NCBI GenBank assembly: GCA_903858935.1
Contig: CAIOKO010000038.1
Location: 1-54,703 of the forward strand
Reading direction: 5' to 3'
From: an uncultured Schlesneria sp.
GTDB lineage: Bacteria > Planctomycetota > Planctomycetia > Planctomycetales > Planctomycetaceae
Length of the DNA: 54,703 bases
The position numbers and the translations under genes are program-made. Shown here piece after piece: positions 1 through 7,918 of this stretch (the first letter of the stretch is position 1; every line of letters begins with the position of its first letter). The notes beneath the pieces are model-generated. The model searched no databases. It was not told the DNA's origin and saw nothing but the letters and a program-made list of their open reading frames with translations.

Positions 1-50
1 ACTCAATCAGTCAAGTTTCAGACCCGAAGAAGTCCAGTGAGGCATTGCCT

Positions 51-247
51 CAGACCAAAGTAGCCATCATCGCTCCGCGTGATGAGCATTATTCGAGAAC
101 CTACCAAATTCCAAACCGCATATACTCAAATCAGAAATTCAACCGGAATATCTGTCCCGATGCGTCGCAACGTTTGAATCGTTTCCGACGCATGCTCATC
201 ACGCGGAGCGATGATGGCGACTTTGGAAGAAACCCTGATACTTGACT
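51..247. repeat. MITE-like palindromic repeat, copy 1
   Basis: The ends are inverted copies of one another. The left arm (about 55-89) contains CATCATCGCTCCGCGTGATG, and the right arm (about 192-226) is its reverse complement with one mismatch, separated by about 100 bp. The whole unit recurs in reverse orientation at 53422-53630 with extended identity across the internal segment. No transposase is encoded. The short open frame through it has no recognisable protein character. This looks like a non-autonomous transposable element or a repeated structured RNA; which of these is not decidable here. Confidence 0.75.
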
Positions 248-336
248 CAAAAAGTCAACTTCCCCATGCGAAGAAGTCCAAGACCGTGGTACCCCTATTT
301 CATTTGGGCATGCTGATTCCGTTGAAACAAAATAAA

Positions 337-362
337 GAAGCCGCACGTTTCCGTGCGGCTTC
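337..362 (-). terminator. Rho-independent terminator of first PEP-CTERM gene
   Basis: An 11-bp perfect stem (GAAGCCGCACG / CGTGCGGCTTC) with a 4-nt loop is followed on the minus strand by a U-rich tract (TTTATTTTGTTTC). It lies about 40 bp past the stop of the PEP-CTERM gene. The plus-strand side is also T-rich, so it may act in both directions. Confidence 0.85.
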
Positions 363-399
363 TTGTTTTGTTGCGATGGCTAACTGTCAAAGCTGACAA

Positions 400-981
400 T
401 CAGACAGCGGCTTGACGTCGGCGGTAAGTATGCACGGTTAAACCAAGGCCACCGAGCCCTAACAGGGCGAATGTTGATGGTTCTGGAACAGATGGAGGAG
501 TTGATGGAGGAATCGAAAACGTTGCCGAATCGGAGATGGCTCCCGTGGCTGCCGGATCCTGGGTGAAGCTAATCGTGAAGGACGCTGTACCGGAATCTGA
601 AGCCGTGTAAGTTCCGCCTGTGTAGTTACCAAGCACGTAGATGTTTTCAAAACCAGGTCCGCTGCTTGATACCGTGAATGAGGTGCTGGTGAAAGTGCCA
701 AATACCGCGTTTCCGAACGAAAGACTCCCGGCACTGTTAATGTCAAAAGAAACTGAGCCGAAAACCTGCGTCGGTATTCCCACAAAATCACCGGTGGCTG
801 AAGCAGTGGTAACGAGATTTCCGATGACGAACGTTGTGGCCGTATCAATGTTTCCACCGCCAGCTGATGGCGCGCCGATGTCAGCAAAACCTAATGAGCC
901 AAGACCGCCAGCGAATGCACTGCTCACGCTGCAAACGGCAATTGCTGCAACCGCGACCAAATTCATTGCAAACTTCTTCAT
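400..981 (-). CDS. PEP-CTERM sorting-domain secreted protein
   Basis: This 193-residue protein should be exported and processed by an exosortase, then anchored or released with the extracellular polysaccharide matrix. The N-terminus is a Sec signal peptide (MKKFAMNLVAVAAIAVCSVSSAFA). The body is Gly/Ser/Thr-rich and low in charge, as is usual for PEP-CTERM substrates. The C-terminus has the diagnostic tripartite signal: VPEPS, a short hydrophobic segment (TFALLGLGGLGL) and a basic tail (YRRRQAAV). The ATG is preceded by a strong ribosome site, AAGGGGAG, about 6 nt away, and a terminator follows the stop. A close paralogue lies upstream at 1967-2545. No exosortase gene is in the window, but a polysaccharide export cluster follows. 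The function of the body domain is unknown. Confidence 0.9.
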   Translation of the reverse strand: MKKFAMNLVAVAAIAVCSVSSAFAGGLGSLGFADIGAPSAGGGNIDTATTFVIGNLVTTASATGDFVGIPTQVFGSVSFDINSAGSLSFGNAVFGTFTSTSFTVSSSGPGFENIYVLGNYTGGTYTASDSGTASFTISFTQDPAATGAISDSATFSIPPSTPPSVPEPSTFALLGLGGLGLTVHTYRRRQAAV

Positions 982-1903
982 AAGACACTCCCCTTAAGAA
1001 ACAAAAAAACGAATATTTTGACCGGATGGACGCGGGAACCAACAAGTTTCCAGCAAAACAAATCCACCACAAAACCCTGGGGCCCTATTTCTGATTTAAC
1101 GGCCTTTCAACGAACGTCCTGACCCATGACGTCACAATGGAATGGAACGCTAAAGCAAACTTCGAAGATTGAAGAAACGCGAACGGATAGGTTTAAAAGA
1201 TTCTGAGTTTACCCATGAATTGAGGGTTCTCGTTTAACTCTCTTCTGACACCCATAACCACAAGGCGGTGTCAGATTTTGTTCGGAAGAAAGGGATTTAC
1301 GACTGTCTGGATGGGATGCACGTCTTCGTAAATAATTCGTAACACGATACGTTCCCGAATGGACTGGACTGGAACGTCTTCTACTGTACGTTTCGATTGT
1401 TTTTTTCAATCTTGATACAACAACACGCGATCAAGGCGGATAGCAGAATTGTACAAGCACAGTGCACAAGCATGAGTAAATGGCATTGAAAGGTGGCGAT
1501 CGTTGCAAGGAATTGAAAATCCAAGCGATCAATATTAGGAAAACATCGAGATCGGCCCAAACCTCAGAAGTGAATGCAAGTCGAATGTATCATTAGATTA
1601 TGGCTAAGTCAACGATTTTGTTTGATTCTTTTTTTGAAAGAGTCATTTTAGATTTTTTTCGCGACAACTATCACATATAGATACGTTTTTATGTATTTGT
1701 ACACTTTTAGCGATGCGGAGGCGTTTTTTTCGAACGACTCTATTTAAATCGGTTTGACACACAATTACGTGTATAAGATTAATAAAGATCCAAGACGTCG
1801 GCAGATACGATCCCGTGATGGAAATTGTTCAGGCGGCGTGATAGGTCTCAAGAGAAGAACTCAGCAATACATTTAAGAAGCTGGTTCAATCGAAACAAAA
1901 AAA
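982..1903. other. Long AT-rich intergenic region without a gene
   Basis: About 0.9 kb between the two PEP-CTERM genes. The segment next to the downstream gene (about 982-1100) is a leader that resembles the leader of the paralogue at 2546-2660, sharing an AGAAATAGGGCC box and a CCAGGGTTTT box. The rest is AT-rich with homopolymer T runs near 1628-1665 and no convincing coding frame. I see no RNA gene. Confidence 0.5.
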
Positions 1904-1929
1904 GAAGCCGCACGTTGCTGTGCGGCTTC
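1904..1929 (-). terminator. Rho-independent terminator of second PEP-CTERM gene
   Basis: A 10-bp perfect stem (GAAGCCGCAC / GTGCGGCTTC) with a 6-nt loop is followed on the minus strand by eight T residues. The stem sequence is nearly the same as that of the terminator at 337-362, so the terminator was copied with the gene in the tandem duplication. Confidence 0.88.
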
Positions 1930-1966
1930 TTCATTACTTGCGAAGGCTAACTGTCAAATCTGACAA

Positions 1967-2545
1967 TCAGACAGCGGCTTGACGTCGGCGGTAAGCACGA
2001 ACGGCCAGACCGAGACCACCAAGGCCCAACAGGGCAAAGGTTGATGGTTCAGGAACTGGGCTACCTGCTGGTGGAATCGAGAACGTTGCTGAATCGGAGA
2101 TCGATCCAGTGCCAACAGGATTCTGAGTGAAGCTGATGGTGAACGAGGCGTCGCCGGAAGAAGTAGGCGAGAAAGTTCCAGCCGTGTAGTAACCGAGAAC
2201 GTAGATGTTTGTGAAGCCAGGCCCGCTGCTTGATACCTGGAATCCGCTGCTTTGGAAGCTACCGAATACCGCATTACCAAACGAGAGGCTGCTGCTGCTA
2301 TTCACGTCAAAAGCAACGGGGCCAAAAATCTGTGTGCCAAGTCCAACAAAATCGCCGGTTTGCGAACCGGTGGAAATCAGGTTTCCAATGTTGAAAGTGG
2401 TGGCCGTATCAATGTTTCCACCGCCAACTGATGGCGCGCCGATGTCAGCAAAACCCAACGAGCCAAGACCGCCAGCGAAAGCACTGCTCACGCTTCAAAC
2501 GGCGATTGCTGCAACCGCAACCAAATTCAATGCAAACTTCTTCAT
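1967..2545 (-). pseudogene. PEP-CTERM protein gene with nonsense codon in signal peptide
   Basis: This is a tandem paralogue of the 400-981 gene and encodes the same architecture: signal peptide, Gly/Ser-rich body, VPEPS motif, hydrophobic stretch and RRRQAAV tail. Reading from the ATG at 2545, which has an intact ribosome site (AGGGGAG), the first 16 codons match the paralogue's signal peptide. Codon 17 is TGA (2495-2497) where the paralogue has TGC (Cys). The rest of the frame is open to 1967. A GTG two codons after the TGA (2489-2491) could restart translation but would give a protein without most of its signal peptide. A single-base nonsense mutation is the simplest reading. A sequencing error or stop-codon readthrough is possible. 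Ribosome site, body and terminator are all intact, so the loss would be recent. Confidence 0.8.
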
Positions 2546-3234
2546 AAAACTCTCCCCTAAACAATCCAAACACTTGGTCCGATGGATGTTAGAATTAACG
2601 CAACTCCAACAAAACAATTCCATCTTCCCCCAAAAACCCTGGCCCTATTTCTGGCTCAACGTCTTCCAAAGTCCTGCTGGTTTTTCAGTAACCAAGAGAC
2701 GTCTATTGGTATAGACCGTTGAAGCAAAAAGTCAAATTTCGTCGAAATGGCAGTGGCGACAATTACTTGCAGTCCTGAGTAACCTCAATTCATCGAGAGA
2801 TTCTCAATTTTAGAGTCAACTGGGACTACGATCAGAGAGGCTGCCAGCTTTTCAATCTTACGGGCCCTTTAAGGCCCCGCAAGCAGAAGAAGGATCAGGG
2901 GCATAGGCTGAAGCCCACACCACGCTGATACGTCGCCAGATCGTAATGACGACCTACGACAACACACCCGATACCTGAGGTGGACGCAATAATTCGGAGA
3001 CATGCACTTTGGGAATGTGCACCAGATCCCGTGACCGCAGCCAATGCAGCCTGATCTGTACGGGCATGACGCAGAGAATCCCGGCCGTTAAACCCTGGCT
3101 ATACCGACCAGAAAGATCTGAAACTGGAACTGGAACTGCGGTTGAGCTGCAACCACTTCGGTCAGAAGCGGAGAACCCCACTAAAACCATCCAAGCCGGC
3201 ATTGAAATCAATTGAAGGTCGTCGTCCGAAGGGA
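2546..3234. other. Intergenic region, no gene recognised
   Basis: About 690 bp between the PEP-CTERM pseudogene and a small secreted protein gene. The first ~110 bp are the leader of the PEP-CTERM gene. Overlapping short open frames at 2954-3215 exist on both strands, but neither has a ribosome site or a recognisable sequence. Confidence 0.5.
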
Positions 3235-3561
3235 CTACTGGTGCCTGGCCAGCTTTGTTGGTGCTTGCGACTGACTGCTGCCTGACGCACCGTCTCGTGT
3301 ATTAATCAAGTCGTGGGAGAACCAATTTCCGAAGAAATCGTCAGTCCGGGTAATGCTTTCGATTAAGGACCTCACAACCGAATGACTAATACCAAAGTCA
3401 TCCGCTGCGCTCTCGTCAAACGGGCTCTCACTCAAGAGTGGACTAGCCGGGGGGAAAATGATTGAGGCTTCAACTTTCTCAGACGATAATCCCAAGCAAA
3501 CCATGAAAAGTAGAACCACAATCCCCGTGTTCAACGAGAATGGCTGCCTTCTTAATTTCAT
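3235..3561 (-). CDS. Small secreted protein of unknown function
   Basis: This is a 108-residue candidate gene. Starting at the ATG at 3561 it begins with MKLRRQPF followed by a hydrophobic stretch (TGIVVLLFMVCLGLS) and a probable cleavage region before EASIIFPPASP, which reads as a signal peptide. The mature part is short, acidic to neutral and Ser-rich, with no motif I recognise. The frame stays open upstream to 3675, but that extension does not look like coding sequence and would bury the signal peptide. No good ribosome site was found. It lies downstream of the ACP gene on the same strand after a 370-bp gap. It could be a spurious frame. Confidence 0.4.
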   Translation of the reverse strand: MKLRRQPFSLNTGIVVLLFMVCLGLSSEKVEASIIFPPASPLLSESPFDESAADDFGISHSVVRSLIESITRTDDFFGNWFSHDLINTRDGASGSSQSQAPTKLARHQ

Positions 3562-3934
3562 GGAGATTGCAGGCATCTGAAAATCCAAGTGTATGCGCAA
3601 AAAACGCGCTGAGAGCATCAAGCATTTTTTAATGCTTGGATAAGGATCTCTGGAATTCGTTCGAAAGTCAATCAAAAAGAGTCAAGTTTTTTATCTTAAA
3701 GGAAAATTCATATTCCTCTGAACATCATCGCGTAAATGCGTTTACTTCATACAGTGATTGACTTTGACGTCGCAGCAAGTCTGAAAAGCGGGCGTCCTGA
3801 GCTTCCGGGGTGGCAATTTTTTTTACTTTGGCAATTCCGGTTTTAAATGCCTGTTTATTAGCCATTGCCAGCGTTCGTCGAAAGCGTTTTTCTCATTTGG
3901 TGCGTGACGAAACAGCTTGCAAGAAACAAGTCAT
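3562..3934. other. Intergenic region, nothing recognised
   Basis: About 370 bp downstream of the ACP gene. It is AT-rich with a T run at 3819-3829. No strong hairpin terminator or coding frame was seen. Confidence 0.4.
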
Positions 3935-4204
3935 TCAGTCGAGTCTTCCTGCCAAACGAACGATTTCCGTTACCCCTTGAACCGACTGCAAGGCTTCCGT
4001 GTTCCCAAAGTCACACTTGACTCCTTCGCGGTCAAGCACGGTCAAAATCGTCAGGATGCCCATGGAATCCCATTCCGGGAAATCGTGAGACCGACTGGTT
4101 GCATTCAATTTGGTGGCAGGAATTTCGAGTGCTTCGGCAATCAGTTGAATGACGCCCTGTGCTGATAGCTTTTCTGAATTCGAAGCGGCATTTGATGTCG
4201 ACAT
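3935..4204 (-). CDS. Acyl carrier protein
   Basis: This 89-residue protein has the ACP fold pattern: helix I (VIQLIAEALEI), then a loop ending in the phosphopantetheine attachment motif EWDSMG with Ser at about residue 47 (the usual DSL is DSM here), then helix II (ILTILTVLDREG). In the family a phosphopantetheinyl transferase loads this Ser and the thiol carries an acyl or aminoacyl group. The start has a strong GAGGAG ribosome site 6 nt upstream. It is the last gene of the polysaccharide cluster, just below the Asp-box propeller gene and two genes below an AAC(3)-like N-acyltransferase. That suggests a dedicated carrier for acyl decoration of the glycan rather than the fatty-acid ACP. The donor-loading ligase is not visible here. 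Confidence 0.85.
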   Translation of the reverse strand: MSTSNAASNSEKLSAQGVIQLIAEALEIPATKLNATSRSHDFPEWDSMGILTILTVLDREGVKCDFGNTEALQSVQGVTEIVRLAGRLD

Positions 4205-4254
4205 TTCCGACTCCTCAAAGTCATGAGAATCACGTTATTCAGAATCGGGCTTGT

Positions 4255-5400
4255 TCAAGCCGCGTGTGCAATTTGATGATCTTCGGTTTCCGAACCAATT
4301 AAGGCAACCCGCCCGTCTAATCCTTCAATCGCCTGTCCACTATACATGAACGTCGACGACGATCCCTGTGTGTAAGGGAGTACCAGAGCTCCAAATTGAA
4401 AGTACACAGGATTCAGAAAGTCTTTGCGATGGGTTGCTAATTTCAGCCACGGCCCCCCATTTTGACTTCCATACAAAGAGCATTCTCGGGAACGGCAAAA
4501 GGGATTCGGTTCGACGGCGGTGGAAATCACTCGCAAATCTCCAAACCGAGCAGAGAAGAGCGAGCTTCCTTCGACTTCTTTCAGTTCTTCGATTCGGCCA
4601 CTTTGCTTATCCAGCCGGACGATGAAATTGTGGTCGCGGTCTGAATCGGTGCCATACACCAGGCAGTCAGGTTCGATCAAAGCCGAGACGGCACGATATC
4701 GCTGGGTCCCGCGTCCCAGCCATTCGAGGTGTTTCAAGTCGCGACTCAATACACCAACCCCGGTCTGTCGTCCAAAGTCACCGACAAGAACCCAGTAATG
4801 GCCATCGTGCGGATCAACCATCACGTGATGTACGTGCCGGATATCGCCCTTAGGAAAACGAAACCCCTCGTGAAATGACTTACCGCAGTCTTCAGAAACG
4901 TAGATCAGGACTTCTGACTCTTCAAGCCCGCTGCCGTATTCGCCGAACAGCACACGCGAGCCATCAACAGAGAAATTGAGCGGTCGCGAGCCACGTTGAA
5001 TGGCAAAGACTCGGGTCATCGCCTGTTCACCCGCCGCCGCCCGATAAATGCCGTCTCGGGCCACCGCCAATCGGCTGCCGTCTGGAAGAACGTGCAGCGC
5101 CGCGATGTACCAGCGCAGCAAACGCGCCAGAATCCTCACTCGCGAACAGTGATGTTTCCAGCCAAATGACGGGACAAAGCAATCCCGGTGCCACGTCAGT
5201 CCCCTGTCTTGCGAACGGTAGATCTGGCAACCCCGTCCGATGTAAAGATCGCCATTCGCGGCCGAAAACAGTGCCCGGCCTGATGTCGTTGTCACGGGCT
5301 TTTGACAATTCAGGATTTGTCGAAGAAGCGTGCTGCCTCCCTCTTCATTTCCTGCGCTATGGCTATGAATTTCCTGACGATCAATGACTGGATGAGCCAC
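4255..5400 (-). CDS. Asp-box (BNR) beta-propeller protein
   Basis: This 381-residue protein has sialidase-type Asp-box repeats: SQDRGLTW near residue 64 and SEDCGKSF near residue 168, with further degenerate blades. It lacks the arginine triad and catalytic residues expected of a true sialidase, as far as can be seen. No signal peptide is evident, so it may be cytoplasmic. The GTG start at 5400 is preceded by AAGGAG at 8 nt. It overlaps the end of the AAC(3)-like gene by 20 bp, so translation is probably coupled. It sits between the N-acyltransferase and the ACP in a glycan cluster, where it may bind or sense glycan or act in polysaccharide modification. That role is inferred from position only. 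Confidence 0.75.
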   Translation of the reverse strand: MAHPVIDRQEIHSHSAGNEEGGSTLLRQILNCQKPVTTTSGRALFSAANGDLYIGRGCQIYRSQDRGLTWHRDCFVPSFGWKHHCSRVRILARLLRWYIAALHVLPDGSRLAVARDGIYRAAAGEQAMTRVFAIQRGSRPLNFSVDGSRVLFGEYGSGLEESEVLIYVSEDCGKSFHEGFRFPKGDIRHVHHVMVDPHDGHYWVLVGDFGRQTGVGVLSRDLKHLEWLGRGTQRYRAVSALIEPDCLVYGTDSDRDHNFIVRLDKQSGRIEELKEVEGSSLFSARFGDLRVISTAVEPNPFCRSRECSLYGSQNGGPWLKLATHRKDFLNPVYFQFGALVLPYTQGSSSTFMYSGQAIEGLDGRVALIGSETEDHQIAHAA

Positions 5401-6466
5401 GGCTTAGCTCCTTCCTCGGGACCAGTGACGTACCAAAGTAAGGATATGTCGATGTCCGATTTCGTTGTGAGATGAACTGATAAATCTCCCCGGAGCGGGC
5501 CCAGTCAACTCGCACCGTACCGACGCGACCTTCGTGCAGGATTCCAGCCCGGACGAGATCTCGACGCAGCTTTCGAATACAGAGACTGAACATCATGAAT
5601 TCGGTCCGTGTCTTGCGGATCGTCACGGTCTGATCGACACCCTGATGACGAACGGTGTAATCACGTTCCTCGAAGAAATCTTTGACCGACCATTGTTGAT
5701 CGCGGGATTCTTCGGCGGCATGGACCAGTGTAAAGCAACTGGCGAGTGGGACTCCAACACTGATCAGCAACCCGTTTCGGCAACAGAAACGGTAGTAACC
5801 CGAATGAACGCCGTGAGCCAGCGGTTTGGATTCGTTAAGATTGTCGTGGAGCAGTTCCACCGCCAAAGGGCCACGTGCAGCCAGCGTGTTATGCGGAAAA
5901 AGACTGCGTAATGTTCCTTTTTTGCGCCAGAATAATTCGTTTGCCAGTCCCACCCCGCAAGGTGTGGATAACGGATTAAAAACCGGCACCGCAGAGTGAT
6001 CTGTCGCTCCCGCCGAAGCGGAACGGGGTAAATAGACAGGATGCGTCGGCATGACAAGCGTCCCGGTCTCGCCAACCATTGCGGTCAACAGAGAAACCAA
6101 ATCCTGGGCAACCTGCATCGAATTCGCGGGTTTGCCTGTCACTGAATCGCCTTCAGTCAATGATAACCCCGAAACGGACGTGTGAGCCATCACCAACGAA
6201 CCAGTTGTGACACCAATCGACTGCAAATGATCAGTTAATGCCTGTTTATCCACCGCTTGAGCGACGGGAGTTTTTTTCGATTTCGCACGCTTGATCCATC
6301 CGCGAAGTCGGGAACTACGCCAATAGACCTGTCGAAACGACCATTCAGCAGCCAGCAGAAACGCGTCCACCGGCCCCGCAAAAAGAGAGGTTACAGGTTC
6401 TCGCGACGGGATCGCGATCGACTGACCGCGATCAACAGCAGCCCCCCCAACAATATCATCGATCAT
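5381..6466 (-). CDS. AAC(3)-family N-acyltransferase
   Basis: This 361-residue protein belongs to the antibiotic (aminoglycoside N3') acetyltransferase fold family. Family blocks seen are GVTTGSLVMAHTSVSGL, a long helix then GETGTLVMPTHPVY, and the active-site His region LFPHNTLAARGPLA. In this family an acyl group moves from CoA (in some members possibly from a carrier protein) to an amino group of a sugar. Its place between a glycosyltransferase and an ACP points to N-acylation of an amino sugar in an exopolysaccharide, not drug resistance. I chose the ATG at 6466 because GGAG lies about 10 nt upstream. The open frame continues to 6535, but that part is encoded by the 9-bp repeat hairpin and looks non-coding. 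An unusual N-terminal extension of about 70 residues precedes the catalytic domain. Confidence 0.8.
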   Translation of the reverse strand: MIDDIVGGAAVDRGQSIAIPSREPVTSLFAGPVDAFLLAAEWSFRQVYWRSSRLRGWIKRAKSKKTPVAQAVDKQALTDHLQSIGVTTGSLVMAHTSVSGLSLTEGDSVTGKPANSMQVAQDLVSLLTAMVGETGTLVMPTHPVYLPRSASAGATDHSAVPVFNPLSTPCGVGLANELFWRKKGTLRSLFPHNTLAARGPLAVELLHDNLNESKPLAHGVHSGYYRFCCRNGLLISVGVPLASCFTLVHAAEESRDQQWSVKDFFEERDYTVRHQGVDQTVTIRKTRTEFMMFSLCIRKLRRDLVRAGILHEGRVGTVRVDWARSGEIYQFISQRNRTSTYPYFGTSLVPRKELSRGSSSH

Positions 6467-6508
6467 TCGAGACGACTCCAGGCAAGATCGGATGTCAGTA
6501 TTCTTCTT

Positions 6509-6591
6509 GTCCCATAGGTCCCATTCGTCCCACAAGTCCCATGAAGGAAAGGAATGGGACGTATAGGAACTATGGGACTTATCGGACCTAT
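6509..6591. repeat. 9-bp tandem repeat hairpin (GTCCCATNN)n
   Basis: The left part (6509-6542) holds four copies of GTCCCATNN (third copy CCCAC). The right part (6553-6591) holds degenerate copies of the complementary unit ATGGGACNN. The two parts can pair into an interrupted stem-loop, with a perfect 7-bp GTCCCAT/ATGGGAC core around a purine-rich loop. It lies between the glycosyltransferase and the AAC(3)-like gene. The same 9-bp unit occurs in frame at 51712-51747. Confidence 0.8.
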
Positions 6592-6596
6592 AATTT

Positions 6597-7901
6597 TTAC
6601 GCGGCTCGTTTCAGAATTGCGGCTTGACGTTGTCGGTTTCCCAGGTAGAACGCGGCGATGTCGCGGATTGCCCCTTCTGTCGAGTAGCCGTCCTGGACGA
6701 ATTGAACACATTCTTTTCTTTGAACATCAAGTGGTGACGGCCATGACATGGCCGTTTCGTTAAACGTGTCTGCAAAGTCAGCTGGATCGAACCGGTTCAT
6801 CCAGCGAACGGCAGGGCAGACTCGTAACATGCTGTAACCCTCAAGATTCGCCAGAATCGGCACTGTTCCACAACCCATCGATTCCAAAGTTGAGATCGAA
6901 AAATTATCTGTCTTCGGGACCGACAGACTGAAATCACCCAACTGAAGCCACGACGCGAGTTCTTTGGCCGAAAGCATCCGTTCCACGACGACGACGCGGT
7001 GCCCCGAGGGATGGGACTGAATCACGTCGCGAATTGCCTTTGTATATTCCGGCTGATGGTCACCACACAAAAGAATCAGTCGCCCGCGCGTATTGTCCTG
7101 GCAGTACTGAAGAAAGCCTTTGACGACTTCCATCGTTCGGTAGTGCGGATCGGTCCTGCGATTCACAACCCAGATCGGTTCGTCCGTCGGCAGTTGTCGT
7201 TCTTCGCGCAGTTGCATCCGCTGTGAATGGGGCAGGGGGCGGAAACTGGTATCGTCATACCCCAGGTGAAAGAAATAGATCCGATCTGCCGGGATGTCAT
7301 ACTCTTCGACGAGTATTTTAATGCTCTCCAGAGATCCAACGGAAATACGTTCAGCTTTCTGCAGGATGTTTTTGAGCATCCAGCAATAGATTTTGCCTCG
7401 CTGCTTTGCGCCGTAGATTTCGGAACCGTAAGTCCCCAGGACGTATCGATGACCACTCATCCAGGCCAACAGTCCGTTTCCTGAAGCGCAGTGGGCATGA
7501 ATCAATTCATTTGACGGACGCGACTCCCAGAAGCGGAGTACCAGCCCGCTGAGGAAATATCGGATCGACATCGGAAGTCGAATCCATTTGGGAAGCAGCG
7601 GATTCGCCGCGACGTAGTCATTGGAAAACTTGGGAATCGGATTCGCAGTATCAATGGCGACGCGGGTCTTCGTGTGGGAGAGAACTTTCAGCCATCGCGC
7701 AACGTGCAGACCGTGCGGGTGTGCGATATAGCGAATGGATGACAAGACTTCACCAGGTCGAAAGCAGGTCATGTCAGACGCCAGTTCCGGCTGACGGCGT
7801 AAGCTTTCAAACTGGTTACGGATGTGTTCCGCGAACGGTAAAGGACGCGTTGCTTGAGCATCTTCAGCGGTAGCAATAGTTTGGTTCAATGTCGATTCCA
7901 T
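6597..7901 (-). CDS. Glycosyltransferase family 4 (group 1) protein
   Basis: This 434-residue GT-B glycosyltransferase transfers a sugar from a nucleotide donor, probably to a lipid-linked glycan in the cytoplasm. Visible features are an N-terminal acceptor half with HPHGLHVARWL and the donor-side half with SISTLESMGCGTVPILAN, a form of the group 1 signature in which a Glu in the loop contacts the nucleotide. The sequence ends in a basic helix. It starts 17 bp after the O-antigen ligase-type gene and belongs to the same minus-strand operon as the flippase. The ATG at 7901 has only a weak GAAGA-type site. The acceptor and linkage cannot be told from the sequence. Confidence 0.85.
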   Translation of the reverse strand: MESTLNQTIATAEDAQATRPLPFAEHIRNQFESLRRQPELASDMTCFRPGEVLSSIRYIAHPHGLHVARWLKVLSHTKTRVAIDTANPIPKFSNDYVAANPLLPKWIRLPMSIRYFLSGLVLRFWESRPSNELIHAHCASGNGLLAWMSGHRYVLGTYGSEIYGAKQRGKIYCWMLKNILQKAERISVGSLESIKILVEEYDIPADRIYFFHLGYDDTSFRPLPHSQRMQLREERQLPTDEPIWVVNRRTDPHYRTMEVVKGFLQYCQDNTRGRLILLCGDHQPEYTKAIRDVIQSHPSGHRVVVVERMLSAKELASWLQLGDFSLSVPKTDNFSISTLESMGCGTVPILANLEGYSMLRVCPAVRWMNRFDPADFADTFNETAMSWPSPLDVQRKECVQFVQDGYSTEGAIRDIAAFYLGNRQRQAAILKRAA

Positions 7902-7918
7902 TCTTCATCTTCAAAAAA

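Noticed and set aside
45-245. Small protein encoded across the palindromic repeat
   Set aside because: The frame covers the inverted ends of a repeated element, has no ribosome site, and copy 2 has small indels relative to copy 1.
1209-1409. Small gene in the spacer between the PEP-CTERM genes
   Set aside because: The translated sequence is rich in Arg and Ser without hydrophobic core or ribosome site.
2489-2545. Selenocysteine at the TGA in the PEP-CTERM signal peptide
   Set aside because: The TGA lies in a signal peptide where the paralogue has an ordinary Cys. I saw no obvious SECIS-like hairpin just downstream, and a selenocysteine there would have no catalytic use. A nonsense mutation is simpler.
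4255-5400. Active sialidase
   Set aside because: Asp-box repeats are present, but the arginine triad and catalytic Asp/Glu/Tyr set of sialidases were not seen.
5381-6466. Aminoglycoside resistance gene
   Set aside because: The fold matches the AAC(3) family, but the gene is embedded in a polysaccharide operon and many glycan-modifying enzymes share the fold.
6467-6535. Extended N-terminus of the AAC(3)-like protein to 6535
   Set aside because: The extra codons come from the 9-bp repeat hairpin and have no ribosome site. The ATG at 6466 has GGAG in position.
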